Shown here: in pieces, positions 46,306 through 56,118 of the stretch
Position numbering within the stretch: the first letter of the stretch is position 1
How the letters are laid out: each line of letters begins with the position of its first letter
Origin: Zelopaecilomyces penicillatus
Lineage: Eukaryota > Ascomycota > Sordariomycetes > Hypocreales > Pseudodiploosporaceae
Direction of reading: 5' to 3'
Length of the DNA stretch: 64,000 bases
Assembly: GCA_005765155.1 (NCBI GenBank)
Contig: VCCP01000002.1
Span: 4,650,001 to 4,714,000 of the forward strand
Notes under the pieces: model-generated
Seen by the model: the letters and a program-made list of their open reading frames with translations, nothing else
What the model was told of the DNA's origin: nothing
Databases searched by the model: none
Program-made: the position numbers and the translations under genes

Positions 46306-47466
46306 ATGACGAGCTTCGCTGTGACCAAAAGGCCGAAGAACACCCGCGCCAAGCTGCCCAAAGTCCGTACCGGATGCGTTACTTGTATGTGAGCCCTTCA
46401 CCCCATTATTATTACTCAAGCACTCCCACTTGGACACCGTCGACATCATTGGGCGGACCCTGCTGACCAGGTTTGGTTCTCCTTCAGGCAAGTGAGTGTT
46501 AGGAAGCCCGGACCCCTTGGCCACTTTTGACCCTTCGACCCCTCGCGCACAAGCTTCCATTTCCCTTGTTTCTTGTTTCTTGTTTCCTCCCCCCATTCTC
46601 ACATCCTGCTGCTGTATAGGCGACGACATTTAAAGTGCGACGAGGCAAAACCGGGCTGTAAAAAGTGCCTCAAATGGATAGGAACCTGCGGTGGCTATGA
46701 AGTCACCAAACGCCGCCATTCTGCCTCATCAACACCAGAGCTAAGCACGGGAGCACTCAGCAGCAGCCTGTCCCGCTCGCCTGATAGAACCCCCGAGATG
46801 GAAACGAACAGCAGTATAAGCCCCGGCTCCTGGGATGATAACGCACAATCAAGTCCCGGTCTTACTGAGATATTCCCTTCCGCCCCGCCATGGGACAAGC
46901 CGTTGGATGCAATGGACCCAAATCTGCGTCAACCCGGGGTCGGCTCAGCTGTTCCAGACAGTGGTGTCTTTGATGCCCATTTCTGGAGGGATATCGTGCC
47001 TATACTCGTGCGAGAAAACCTGGCAGTGCGGTATTCCAATTTGGCGGTGCTTGTGCTCATCTTTGCGCAATCGGCCATTGGTGTTGGCGGAAATTATTAC
47101 GGCAAGGCGTTGGCGCACTATGGACTCGCTCTGCGAGAAGTCAGAGAATCCAGCACGTCAGATGGGGGCCTTCAGCCGGCTATTTTATGTTCCATGTTCT
47201 TCGTCATATTCGAAATCATGAATGGCGATGTGAACGCAGCCGAAGCTCACTTATATAGCGGGGAACGGATGCTAGGAGAGCTTCGGCAATCGCAGCCAGA
47301 ATATTGCCACGGAGCAGGCAGTTTGCGAGATGAATTAAGATGCGCTCTGCAATTCCTCATGCTTCAGGCAGACACACCGGAATTGACAAGTGAGCGCGCT
47401 GGGGTGCTTGATGCCTTTGTGCAGATGGCAACCAGCCCGAATCGGATCCCCAACATGACACACTAG
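46306..47466 (+). CDS. Zn2Cys6 transcription factor with fungal-specific (DUF3468-like) domain
   Basis: Predicted sequence-specific regulator. Exons 46306-46384, a 4-nt microexon 46488-46491 (GCAA) and 46620-47466 give about 309 aa. The binuclear cluster reads GCVTCKRRHLKCDEAKPGC then KKCLKWIGTCGGY, preceded by a basic arm (KRPKNTRAKLPKVR). Splicing the outer exons directly breaks the frame and loses the second Cys; the microexon, with perfect CAG| and |GTGAGT borders, supplies exactly the Cys-Lys codons. The C-terminal part (REN.AVRY, KALAHYGLALREVRES, GDVNAAEAHLYSGERML) matches the DUF3468 regulatory domain, though the protein is shorter than many relatives. Target genes are unknown; no biosynthetic cluster surrounds it. 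Confidence 0.85.
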
Positions 47467-48106
47467 ACGAAACGAGTATGAATTAATGACTTGGGAAAAA
47501 GGCTAGAAGAACAAAACAAAAACAAGGATATTGTTTGATACCAGTGGGCCGGAAGGAGGGGATTTCTATTCTTTGTATAGTTATTGTCACATGGTGTTTT
47601 CTTCGTGGGGGTTTTTATAGTCAGAGCGTGGGTGGCCAGCAGGTTCAGGTCCAGCGCATATTGCAGCCCTGGAGGCGTACAACGGAGACTAAAGATATCT
47701 ATCAACGTTGGAATGGAATATAGTTAAAGCTTCTCGTCTTTGGTTTGACCCGCAACAAGTGTCCCTGAAGTACCACTTTCTAATGTGCTAATCTAATGTC
47801 GGCGGGAAAAAATTATGAAGCAGAGAAGACGTTTCAATTGCAAGTACAGGTACGTAGAGACGAGACATTGGGAAGGGGCTCACTGGGACGAACACCGAAA
47901 CGGACCGAGACACTCCATGGTGGGGGTCCTGAACAGTCCGCTGTGCCAGGTAAGCTTCTGGCACACCGATGGAGGGGCAAGCGAGAGATCACTGGTAGAT
48001 ATCGATATTACACACTGAGATTTTGCCAAGCTCTCCCAATTCAACCACCATCAGCTACCACCAACAACTTTCGTCTCGCCGAGCCAAAGGGCGTCGCGTG
48101 CCCAGC
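47467..48106. other. Intergenic region
   Basis: About 640 bp between tandem genes (zinc-cluster regulator and PSF2). Contains no supported coding sequence; the overlapping frame 47796-48224 runs into PSF2 in another frame and is a shadow. Confidence 0.5.
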
Positions 48107-48931
48107 ATGGCCTTGCCGCTCCCTCCTGGCCTGGTGCCTTCTGAAGTGGCCTTTCTGTGTGAAATGGAGCTTGTCACAGTTGTGCCCCGGCTGCGGCTCG
48201 AGAGCATCGGCCTCCTTTCTGTGAGCAGACGCGTTGCAAGCTCGCGATTCTGTGCTACAAGTATCTAACTCTTGTGATAGGGTGCTACGCCGACACTGCG
48301 CCCTCCGTACAGGAGTGAAATCCCTCTCTGGCTTGCCGTTCTCCTTAAGAAGCAGCGACGGGCAAATATTGTACCTCCTCCATGGCTTCACCCCGACTCC
48401 CTGCGTCTCATTGTCACCTACGAGACCAAAATCGATACCAAGGGTTGGGCTCCTCCGCCGCCACCACCCATTCGCGTAGATAGTCTTGGTAATGCCAAAA
48501 GATTCGGATACCTTGGCGAAAATGATGATATAATCCTGTCGCCGCCGTTCCTACCGTCTTGCACAGGCAATGCGCCAGCCGGTGCCTTGCCCTACCACTG
48601 GCTCGAACTGGCCGAGATCCTCCTCGCACACGCGGCAGATGACATACCTTCGGCTTCCGAGGTGCGGTCGCTCTTGCGGGACTTGCAGGAAGCTAGAGCG
48701 GCAAAGATGCGGGCGAGTACTGCACAGCTGGAGGGCGGCATTGACGGCGTCATGAGTCTACGTGGAGTCGGGGCTATGGAGCTGGCTGAGAGCAGAGGAT
48801 TCGTCACTGGTGTTGTTGAAGGTGTGCGCAAGATTGGCGCGAGTGCTGAGGCTGTCAGGCGAGAAGAAGAGGAACACGGTGGAGGCCAAGACATGGATGA
48901 CGAGCCCAGTGATGACGAAATGGGATTCTGA
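48107..48931 (+). CDS. psf2: GINS complex subunit PSF2
   Basis: Component of the GINS tetramer (Sld5-Psf1-Psf2-Psf3), which with Cdc45 and MCM forms the replicative CMG helicase in the nucleus. Exons 48107-48220 and 48281-48931 give about 254 aa. The N-terminus LPPGLVPSEVAFLCEMELVT and the block RPPYRSEIPLWLAVLLKKQR, followed by ANIVPPPWL, are hallmark Psf2 sequences; the helical segment ALPYHWLELAEILL and VRSLLRDLQEARAAKM continue the A-domain. The C-terminal tail after about residue 205 is acidic and probably disordered. The 60-nt intron is phase 0 and the start is the only ATG in frame with the conserved N-terminus. Confidence 0.95.
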
Positions 48932-49199
48932 GCATTCAAGACAGACGACGAGCAGCACACATCATATGGACGACGACACAATACTTTCATTTTCTTCTCA
49001 GAAAGCTATTCTCCTCACAGAAGTTCTCTCTTGGGGAAAAGTAAAGCTCCATGTTTGAAAACAGATCAACTCGTCGCAGAGTTTCCCAAACCCCAATCAC
49101 ATGCATAACAACTAGGGGCTCATGAAAACAGATGAACCTTATCACTGACATTCAGAAACAAATATCCAAAAAAGTCAACATATGAGGAGCAGCACTAAC

Positions 49200-50940
49200 C
49201 TAATCCTGCTCTGGGCTTTCACTTCTTCGCCTATGCCTCGAGTGATAGAGATTCCATTGGTGCTTCCAAGCTTCGTGGCAATTTTTCAGGTCAGCGCCGT
49301 TATTGCAGCCAGGACAATTCGATCCTACATAGCAGTTGTGAACCCTACAACCTTCACCCATGGAGTGGTTCTGATTTATCCAATCAGGATGCCTATCACA
49401 GGGCTCATGCCGCGCAGCTGTGACCTCAGCATGCTCTGACTGATCGGCGTCTTCAATAGACAAGGGATCTGGTGGCGCGGCACTAGGCGGGGCCATAGTA
49501 CCTCGCCTTCCTGGGTTATGGTAATCCCCCATATCGAGCCAGTCGGGAGGCTGGTTCAGAAGAAGTTCAGCTCCAGATTGAAGGTTGTTGGTGAACGGTT
49601 CGGCCGCACGGGAAACAGGCGCTTCAGGGTTAGTATTGTTGGATGCTGGGAAGGCTGTTGCCCTTGGACTGATATCATCTTCTTGGTCAAGGTCCATTGG
49701 ATCATTTCTCATTATATTACTATTCTGGTCGAAGTTCCAACCAGCATTTCCACGGCGACGGCTGTTTGAGCGGGTGGATGGATGTGGTGCCCTTACTCGT
49801 GAAGCGAGGGTTGTTTGACGGGCAGATGGATGCGGTGTTGCTACTCGTGAGGCGAGAGTATTTGGGCGGGCAGATGGATGCGGTGTCGCTACTCGTGAGG
49901 CGAGGGTGTTTTGACGGGCAGATGGATGCGCTACTCGCGAGGCGAGGGTGCTTCGGCCGGCGAGGGCGATTCGGCGGGCGGATGGATGCGGTGTCGCTAC
50001 GCGCGAGGCGAGAGTGTTTCCTCCGGTCCTGGGTTTTTTCTTTGGCGGTGCCACGCTGGGAATGTCACTCTCTGAATCATCACTGCTTGGAAGTTTTCGC
50101 TTTCTCAGGTTCTCACGTGTATCGTTACTGCCTTCATCGTCGCTGTCTTCGTCTTGGATACCATCCATAACATCGTCGCTATCTACGTCTTGGATACCAT
50201 CAATAGCATCGCTGCTACTTTCGTCCTGAATACCATCAATGACGTCGCTGCTACTTTCATCTTCCATATCAGACATGTCATCAACAAAAAGGGAAAGTTC
50301 CTCGTCTGATTCTTCCTTAATCTCGGTGTCTGGCGATGAGACTGAGGGCGATGTGTGCCCCCCCTGTTCTTCGACTTGGAGCAGAGTGGCATCCTCTCTC
50401 TCTTCCTCCTCCTCTTCTACTTCTCGATAGAACCAGTCGTCTGTTTCAATGGACGGCAATATGGTTCCTCCCTCTGTAGGTCCGTCGGTTTCATCAGCAT
50501 CTTGTTCTTGAACCTCACTACTGGGCGTAGCGGAGCGCTGCACATCCGCTTCAGTCTCATTTTGTGGGGCGGATGCAACAGGGGGGATTATATGCGCTTC
50601 TGAAAGATGTTCATCCGCTTCTGAGTCTTTGATACTCTGCTCTGTATCAGTCTCTGATGATGGTGAAGACGATAAAGACGATAAAGACGACTACGGAAGA
50701 GTTAGCAAGCCTCGGGAAAAACGTGGTTTCAAGACTCACATCAGCACTCTCGGATGCCAATCTATCTTGAACTTCTAGACCTGTCAGTTGATCTGGATCT
50801 GGTGGTAGATCATCGTCGGCCCTGCCTCTATGATTCAGACCTAGCATGAGCTGAGGGGCGTTCTGAAGTCTGGATCGAATTCTAGTTTGCTTGAATGGTG
50901 GCTTATAACCATTCTTGGCGATTGCTTTTTTCCTGGGCAT
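49200..50940 (-). CDS. Lineage-specific acidic repeat protein with Cys/His C-terminus, function unknown
   Basis: Exons 50940-50740 and 50690-49200 (49-nt intron, phase 0) give about 563 aa. The first exon is basic (MPRKKAIAKNGYKPPFKQTR). The long second exon opens acidic/Ser-rich, then has three copies of a 12-residue acidic repeat containing DGIQD (36-bp unit), a basic patch (PPKKKPRTGG, a likely nuclear signal) and about five copies of a 16-residue TLASRVATPHPSAR repeat (48-bp unit). The C-terminus is unlike the rest: CDRHPDWINQNH, CRVHNCYVGSNCPGC and NCHEAWKHQWNLYH, a Cys/His cluster that could bind zinc. I recognise no family. A nuclear, DNA- or chromatin-linked role is a guess from charge and signal only. 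The intact frame through the repeats argues that it is expressed. Confidence 0.7.
49769..50019. repeat. Intragenic 48-bp minisatellite (about five units)
   Basis: Units with a shared GGATGCGGTGTCGCTAC block and a following CGTGAGGCGAG core repeat across this interval, encoding TLASRVATPHPSAR-type peptides on the minus strand. Unit lengths vary by multiples of three (one copy lacks six bases), so the frame is kept. Confidence 0.85.
50151..50258. repeat. Intragenic 36-bp acidic repeat (three units)
   Basis: GTCTTGGATACCATC recurs at 50151 and 50187 and as GTCCTGAATACCATC at 50223, exactly 36 bp apart. On the minus strand each unit encodes a DGIQD-containing 12-residue acidic block of the same orphan protein. 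Confidence 0.8.
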
Positions 50941-52235
50941 TGTTATACTCTGTATAGCTACTGCGAGGACAGTAGTAGATATGTCGTGAGATGAGTATGT
51001 ATGCCCAGTTGGCGTCGATAATATATGATACTTATTCTGGCGTTGCTGCTGGCCCAAATATCAATTGACAACTCAAGGTGAACATATTACAGGGAACCAT
51101 CACACCATATGTATGATACCATTGAAAATTTCTGCTACCGGATGGTTTTGATATGCCCTTCATTTTTTCCGGCTTTCTGTCTTTATCCTGCATTAAGTCT
51201 TTTGAAATCGAACTTTCTTTCGCAGCAAACAAGCATGGCCGATGAAGGCTTCATCTAGTTGTGAACAAAATGGTTTGGTACTAGACATTGTGTTGTCTTG
51301 TCTTTGTTTACCAACTACACGTTCAATGTCTCTATGTTGTGTCGAAAGGGTTATTTTATGAGTACAACAGTTGTAAAGACAATTGAACAGTACAATGGCG
51401 CGAGAGTATAAGTCGGATTTGGGTGCTGGTTGTGTGAATACAGAACACATGAAAGAGGGATCGTTCATCATGCTAATAATAATTATGAATGACCATGAAG
51501 GATGGGCAGGTTTCTGAACTTGTAATTTCAGGTTTCAGTAATATTGAACAACGAGGCGACTTGATGGTTACATTTTAGTGTATTTAGATTGCCTGCTTAT
51601 TCCCCATGGTACCTTCTGAACACTGCATCATGTCTGTGCATAAGTTCTGAAGTAAAACAATGAATATGTTAGAGAGTACTTAGAGCAATTTTTAGGTCTA
51701 CTAACTTCCTACCTTTAGTTTTTACGGCATAGGATTTGACGAACCTATTTCCAGCCGGATCTTGCTGGCCGTGTAATTGCTGTTCGTCGGCCTCATCTAG
51801 TGAGCCAAGAGCTGAGCTAGCTGACGTATGCGGGGAATAGTAGCACGTGCTGTCATTGGTTCTTGCGCAATGTAGTGACGCACATCTACTCCGTAGGTAT
51901 CTTGGTACTTCACTGTGTCTAGGCAAGCTGCACTGGTATTACTCACTCATATAAGCTACAGGGGGCTAATCTGCAACGAACAGTGCAGGGATTCTTCTCA
52001 GATAGCGACCGGTTAGCGGGGAGGCTGGCCGAAACAGGCAGCCAGCTCAGTTGTCGCAGCAGCCATTTCTGTCAGACGACTGTGCTTCCCTCGCACAGGC
52101 ATCTTCCTACATCCATCACTCTCCCTCTTCCTTCATCACCATCCTCTTCCCCAACACAACTCCCTCAAATTATCAGAATCTCCCATCAAATACTTCCTAC
52201 TCACCTATTCATCTCCATACTGATCCCCGCCCAAC
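50941..52235. other. Divergent intergenic region, 1.3 kb
   Basis: Between the orphan repeat protein (-) and LAP1 (+). The 50950-51700 part is AT-rich and holds no supported gene; open frames on the minus strand (51193-51471, 51669-51926) have no family resemblance. From about 52070 the sequence becomes C/T-rich (TCCATCACTCTCCCTC), the probable LAP1 leader. Confidence 0.5.
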
Positions 52236-53586
52236 ATGAAGCTCTCGCAGGCTTCTCTTCTCGCCGCTTGCCTCCCCGCCATCACGGCACGCTTCGTCGA
52301 GTTGGCCGAGGTCGATAGCGTCATCCTCAATCCCCACTCCCAGGACAAGTTCTTGATTGAGACGGCGCCAGGCAAGACGCAATGGGTCACGGAGGAGGAA
52401 AAGTGGGATTTACGGCGCGTAAGTCACCGTGAGCTTTCATTTCAGCAGCTGCTGTCTGCTTCTGGAGGAAGTTGTTGCTAACCATGGCTCGTACCGACAC
52501 AGAATGGCCAGAACTTCATGGACATCACTGAGGCTCGCGAGCTGGGTACCCGCCATGTCGCTGCCAACACCGTCGTCTCGTTCCCTAAGAAGTGCGTCAA
52601 GAAGGATGATGTCAGCAAGCTCTCTAAGAGCCTCTCGAAGGACCACATGCACAAGAACCTGGAGAAGCTCACCAGCTACCACACTCGCTATTACAAATCC
52701 GATTACGGTCTCCAGTCCTCAGATTGGGTTCTAGAAAAAATCCAGAGCATTATCAAAGATGCTGATGCTGGAGATCGTGTCGTTGCCAAAAGCTTCCCTC
52801 ATTCGTGGAAGCAGCATTCCGTTATTGCAACCATCCCCGGCAAAACTAACGACACCATTGTCATTGGAGCGCACCAGGATTCCACTAACCTCTGGCTTCC
52901 CTCCATCATGGCTGCGCCTGGCGCTGACGACGATGGAAGTGGGACGGTTACAATCATGGAGGTCTTCCGTACACTTCTCAAGTCCAAGGATGTGATCGAG
53001 GGCAAGGCCCCTAATACCATCGAGTTCCACTGGTACAGCGCCGAGGAGGGTGGGCTTCTGGGAAGCCAGGATATCTTCAAGTCATATGAGAAGAGCAAGC
53101 GCGTCGTCAAGGCAATGCTGCAGCAGGACATGACTGGCTATGTCCAAGGCACCCTAGATGCCGGCAAGCCTGAGGCCGTCGGTGTTATTACCGACTATGT
53201 TGACCAGGGCCTAACAAAGTTCATCAAGACCGTCATCGAAGAGGTAAGATTGTCTGACGTTTTCCCCACCCACTGACTTGCTTGCATTCCGGTCTGCATT
53301 GTGCTTACTCTATATATAGTACTGCGATATTCCCTGGGTCGAGACCAAGTGTGGTTATGCCTGCTCCGATCACGCTTCCGCCTCCAAAGCCGGATATCCT
53401 TCTGCCTTTGTCATCGAGTCGGCTTTCGAGGACTCTGATCCTCATATCCACAGCACTGATGACTCTATCAAGTACCTTTCATTCGACCACATGCTCCAGC
53501 ACGCCCGCTTCACCCTAGGCCTGGTTTACGAGCTTGGCTTCCATGATTTCACCGATAAGTCATCAGAGCAGTGGGGAGAGCTGTAG
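52236..53586 (+). CDS. lap1: Secreted leucine aminopeptidase 1 (M28 zinc peptidase)
   Basis: Extracellular di-zinc aminopeptidase that removes N-terminal residues from peptides. Exons 52236-52418, 52503-53243 and 53320-53586 give about 396 aa. Seen: signal peptide (MKLSQASLLAACLPAITA), a propeptide up to about residue 85, then the catalytic domain. The five metal ligands sit in the expected order: His185 (GAHQDS), Asp about 203-205 (GADDDGSG), Glu243 with catalytic Glu242 (AEEGG), Asp270 (QQDMTGY) and His326 (CSDHAS). Two cysteine pairs typical of the family flank CGYACSDH. The start follows a C/T-rich leader and matches the signal peptide. The enzyme looks fully functional and nutrient-scavenging; nitrogen control is likely but no site was assigned. 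Confidence 0.95.
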
Positions 53587-53859
53587 GACAACTCAATGTA
53601 AAGAATCTTAAAGAGTCACACTGTTGTTCCTTTTTTTCTAAATCCCTTTCTGCTTTGCACCTGTATTATGAGAATAGCTTGATGATTGGGTATCCTATTC
53701 TATACGCAGACGCCGTTTTAGCCATCAATTACTTTTCCCAGACAGAGCCTTGTACTAAAGCAATAAGTACATCCACAGTAACAAGAGCTCATCAGCATGA
53801 CCCAGCCCCACGTGTAAAACTATCTATTTTGAAATTTGAAAGTGACATGATGATGTCTT

Positions 53860-55632
53860 TTACTGCCCGTGACCACCTGGAGGCGGCGGTGGTGGCGGTT
53901 GTGCACCCCATGCTGGCTGGCCACCCTGCGCCTGCATCTGGCTCATGAGTGCGGCAAAGAACGCCGGGTTCACGAACGCGCCGTTTGCTGCTTGGCCTTG
54001 GCCTTGTGCGTGTCCTGGCCAGCCTGGGGGCGGTGGCGGTGCAGCAGCAGCAGCACCGCTTTGTCCTTGAGGTGGCATCTGGTTCCAGCCTGGCATTTGG
54101 AAGCCAAAGTTTGGCATTGCTGGTACCGAAACACCGGCGGGAAGGGAGGGTATGCTTGGACCTGGGTTGTTTTCCCATGACCCGCCTGATGAGGGTGGCT
54201 GTGGAGGATATTGGTGTGGTTGTGAAGGGTACTGCTGTTGGTGGCCTTGGGGAGGTAAAGAGTGACCGTCTCTTGGTGCGCCATAGCCGCCTCTGCCACC
54301 GCGATTGGAACCCCGTCCTCGTCCACCTCTACCTCCAAAGTCTCCTCTTCGACCACGCTGGTTTCCAGGTCGCGGTGAGGGTTCGTAGCTTTCTGAAGGC
54401 CCTGGTCTGCTACCGTAGTCAGCAGGTCGAGCCAGTGGCTTGTAAGGGCCATCTTCATCATCGTCGTAGTTTAGTCCACCATCTGCCGATACACCCTGTC
54501 TCAGCGGATGTGGTTCCTTGGGTCCCTTGCCACCGGTGCTCTTCCACTTGTCCTTCTTTTTCTGTTTCAACGAACGCTTGTACTCGGCTTCTTTTTCATC
54601 GTCGGAGAATTCCATCTCCTCATCGGCAACTTCCTCGTCGTGTAGGTTACTGGCGTCGGAACCCTTGGCGTTCCTTAGGGGTTGTGTGAAAACGTAGGAT
54701 GCGTGGTCGACGGGGTAGAAGACCTTTGTGCCCAACTCGAGACCGAGTTCTTTGATTTCTGCCTCGGAGTTGAAGAGAACCGTGTACATTGGTTGTAGTA
54801 CCTTGCCGATGGTTTCTGAAACGACTCCAATGACAACTCGGTCCGCGGTGCAAAGCACTGACCCGGTATCGAGTACCTGATATTCTCCGGGTGTTATGGC
54901 CTTGACAACCATGATGCTGTCGACAATGTGCTCCACAGCCCCAAGCTCCTCAATCTTCATCTCTGGTGTAACCGTGACATCGGGTTTGGGAATCACCTCC
55001 TCTGGGACCTCGTTTTTCGTTCGGACAACGTTAGATCCTGTCCCCTTTCCTGCTCTGTCACCTTCATCGTCTGAACCGCCTTCCATCTCCATTAACAACC
55101 GAGCAGTCTCCTCAACTCCAAGGAGCTCATAGGCCTCTTTGTCAGAATCCTCATCCGATGATGAATCAGAACTGCTGGATTCTGAGGAAGACTCATATGG
55201 CGATGAATCGACTTCCCATTCGGGGTTCTCGCCTTGGTCATTCTGGAGCTCAACTGTCCCAACTCCTTGTGGCTGCGCCTGGTTTTCTTGCTGTGGTTGA
55301 TCTTGTTGCTCTTGTTGCTGTGTAGTGTTGACTTCATCCAACCCACCCAGGGCTGCTTCGAGCGCATGCGTTAGGGATGGAGGGCTCTCGGGGTGGTCGA
55401 TGACCATTGTATCTGTATCCTTTTCCTCATTTGACTTTTCCGGTTCATTTAAGTCGGCATTCTCTCCAGTTTGTACAGGAAGCGGCTTGGCCTCTTCAAC
55501 TGGTTGTGGTGCGTCCTTCATATCTTCGTCTCCAACCGCGTTTGCAGCAACGATAGGAACGTCGGTAGGAAGTGGTGGCAGCGTCTCATTCGGCTTGGCC
55601 TGGCCTAGGCCAGGTATCTGGAATGCTGACAT
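53860..55632 (-). CDS. naf1: H/ACA ribonucleoprotein assembly factor NAF1
   Basis: Nuclear factor that binds dyskerin/Cbf5 and recruits it to nascent H/ACA RNAs before Gar1 replaces it. A single exon gives about 590 aa from the ATG at 55632; an in-frame ATG at 55683 would add 17 residues. The N-terminus is acidic with a Gln-rich run. The Gar1/Naf1 core spans about residues 215-315: VEHIVDSIMVVKAITPGEYQ, LDTGSVLCTADRVVIGVVSE, and GTKVFYPVDHASYVFTQPL. A basic tract (KRSLKQKKKDKW) and an Arg-Gly-rich then Pro/Gln-rich tail (GRGGRGRGSNRGG) follow, typical of Naf1. Long opposite-strand open frames over the Pro-rich part are shadows. Confidence 0.93.
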   Translation of the reverse strand: MSAFQIPGLGQAKPNETLPPLPTDVPIVAANAVGDEDMKDAPQPVEEAKPLPVQTGENADLNEPEKSNEEKDTDTMVIDHPESPPSLTHALEAALGGLDEVNTTQQQEQQDQPQQENQAQPQGVGTVELQNDQGENPEWEVDSSPYESSSESSSSDSSSDEDSDKEAYELLGVEETARLLMEMEGGSDDEGDRAGKGTGSNVVRTKNEVPEEVIPKPDVTVTPEMKIEELGAVEHIVDSIMVVKAITPGEYQVLDTGSVLCTADRVVIGVVSETIGKVLQPMYTVLFNSEAEIKELGLELGTKVFYPVDHASYVFTQPLRNAKGSDASNLHDEEVADEEMEFSDDEKEAEYKRSLKQKKKDKWKSTGGKGPKEPHPLRQGVSADGGLNYDDDEDGPYKPLARPADYGSRPGPSESYEPSPRPGNQRGRRGDFGGRGGRGRGSNRGGRGGYGAPRDGHSLPPQGHQQQYPSQPHQYPPQPPSSGGSWENNPGPSIPSLPAGVSVPAMPNFGFQMPGWNQMPPQGQSGAAAAAPPPPPGWPGHAQGQGQAANGAFVNPAFFAALMSQMQAQGGQPAWGAQPPPPPPPGGHGQ

Positions 55633-55683
55633 TGTGGTAAATAACCCTGATCTGCTCGTCGACGCAATACCCACGACAGACAC

Positions 55684-56118
55684 GGGACGAGGACTCGGAT
55701 CGTTATATTGACGCGGGGCACCAAAGGGACTTCGAGATGATACTAATAATCAGCAGTGCCTGTGCGAAAGGCTAATGAACTGAGTTGGCCAAGAAGCAAT
55801 CAACTGAGGAAGTCTCTGTCGCAGGGCTAATTCATGAACTGTGAATAGGTAGACAACGGTGCCAAAAAGTATCCAAAAGTGTCCTGGTGAGATGGCCCAG
55901 AAACTTGCAATGCGCCCTGGCAGAAAAAAATCCTGGTGAGGATAAGGCGGTGGACCCTGAGCTGCATTAGCGTCTGCTTCACCGAGAGCTGACCGAGAAT
56001 CAACAAGTCACGGTGGGGCCTCACCAAAATATCGAGCATCCCACCCACCACTTACTACGTATGACGACAGATCTCATGCCTCACACTCAAACTTAGCAAA
56101 CTCATCTTCAAAGACATC
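55684..56118. other. Divergent intergenic region of naf1 and alg9
   Basis: About 435 bp between divergent start codons; presumably both promoters. No repeat or further gene seen. Confidence 0.5.

Noticed and set aside
46306..47466. Possible secondary-metabolite cluster around the zinc-cluster regulator
   Set aside because: Neighbours are GINS, a GNAT, ProRS and an orphan; no synthase, P450 or transporter set is present.
49697..50170. 157-codon plus-strand frame with repeats
   Set aside because: Antisense reading of the minisatellite in the orphan gene, where the minus strand has the two-exon structure.
53949..54689. 246-codon frame antisense to NAF1
   Set aside because: Mirror of the Pro/Gly/Arg-rich NAF1 tail; codon pattern arises from the opposite strand.
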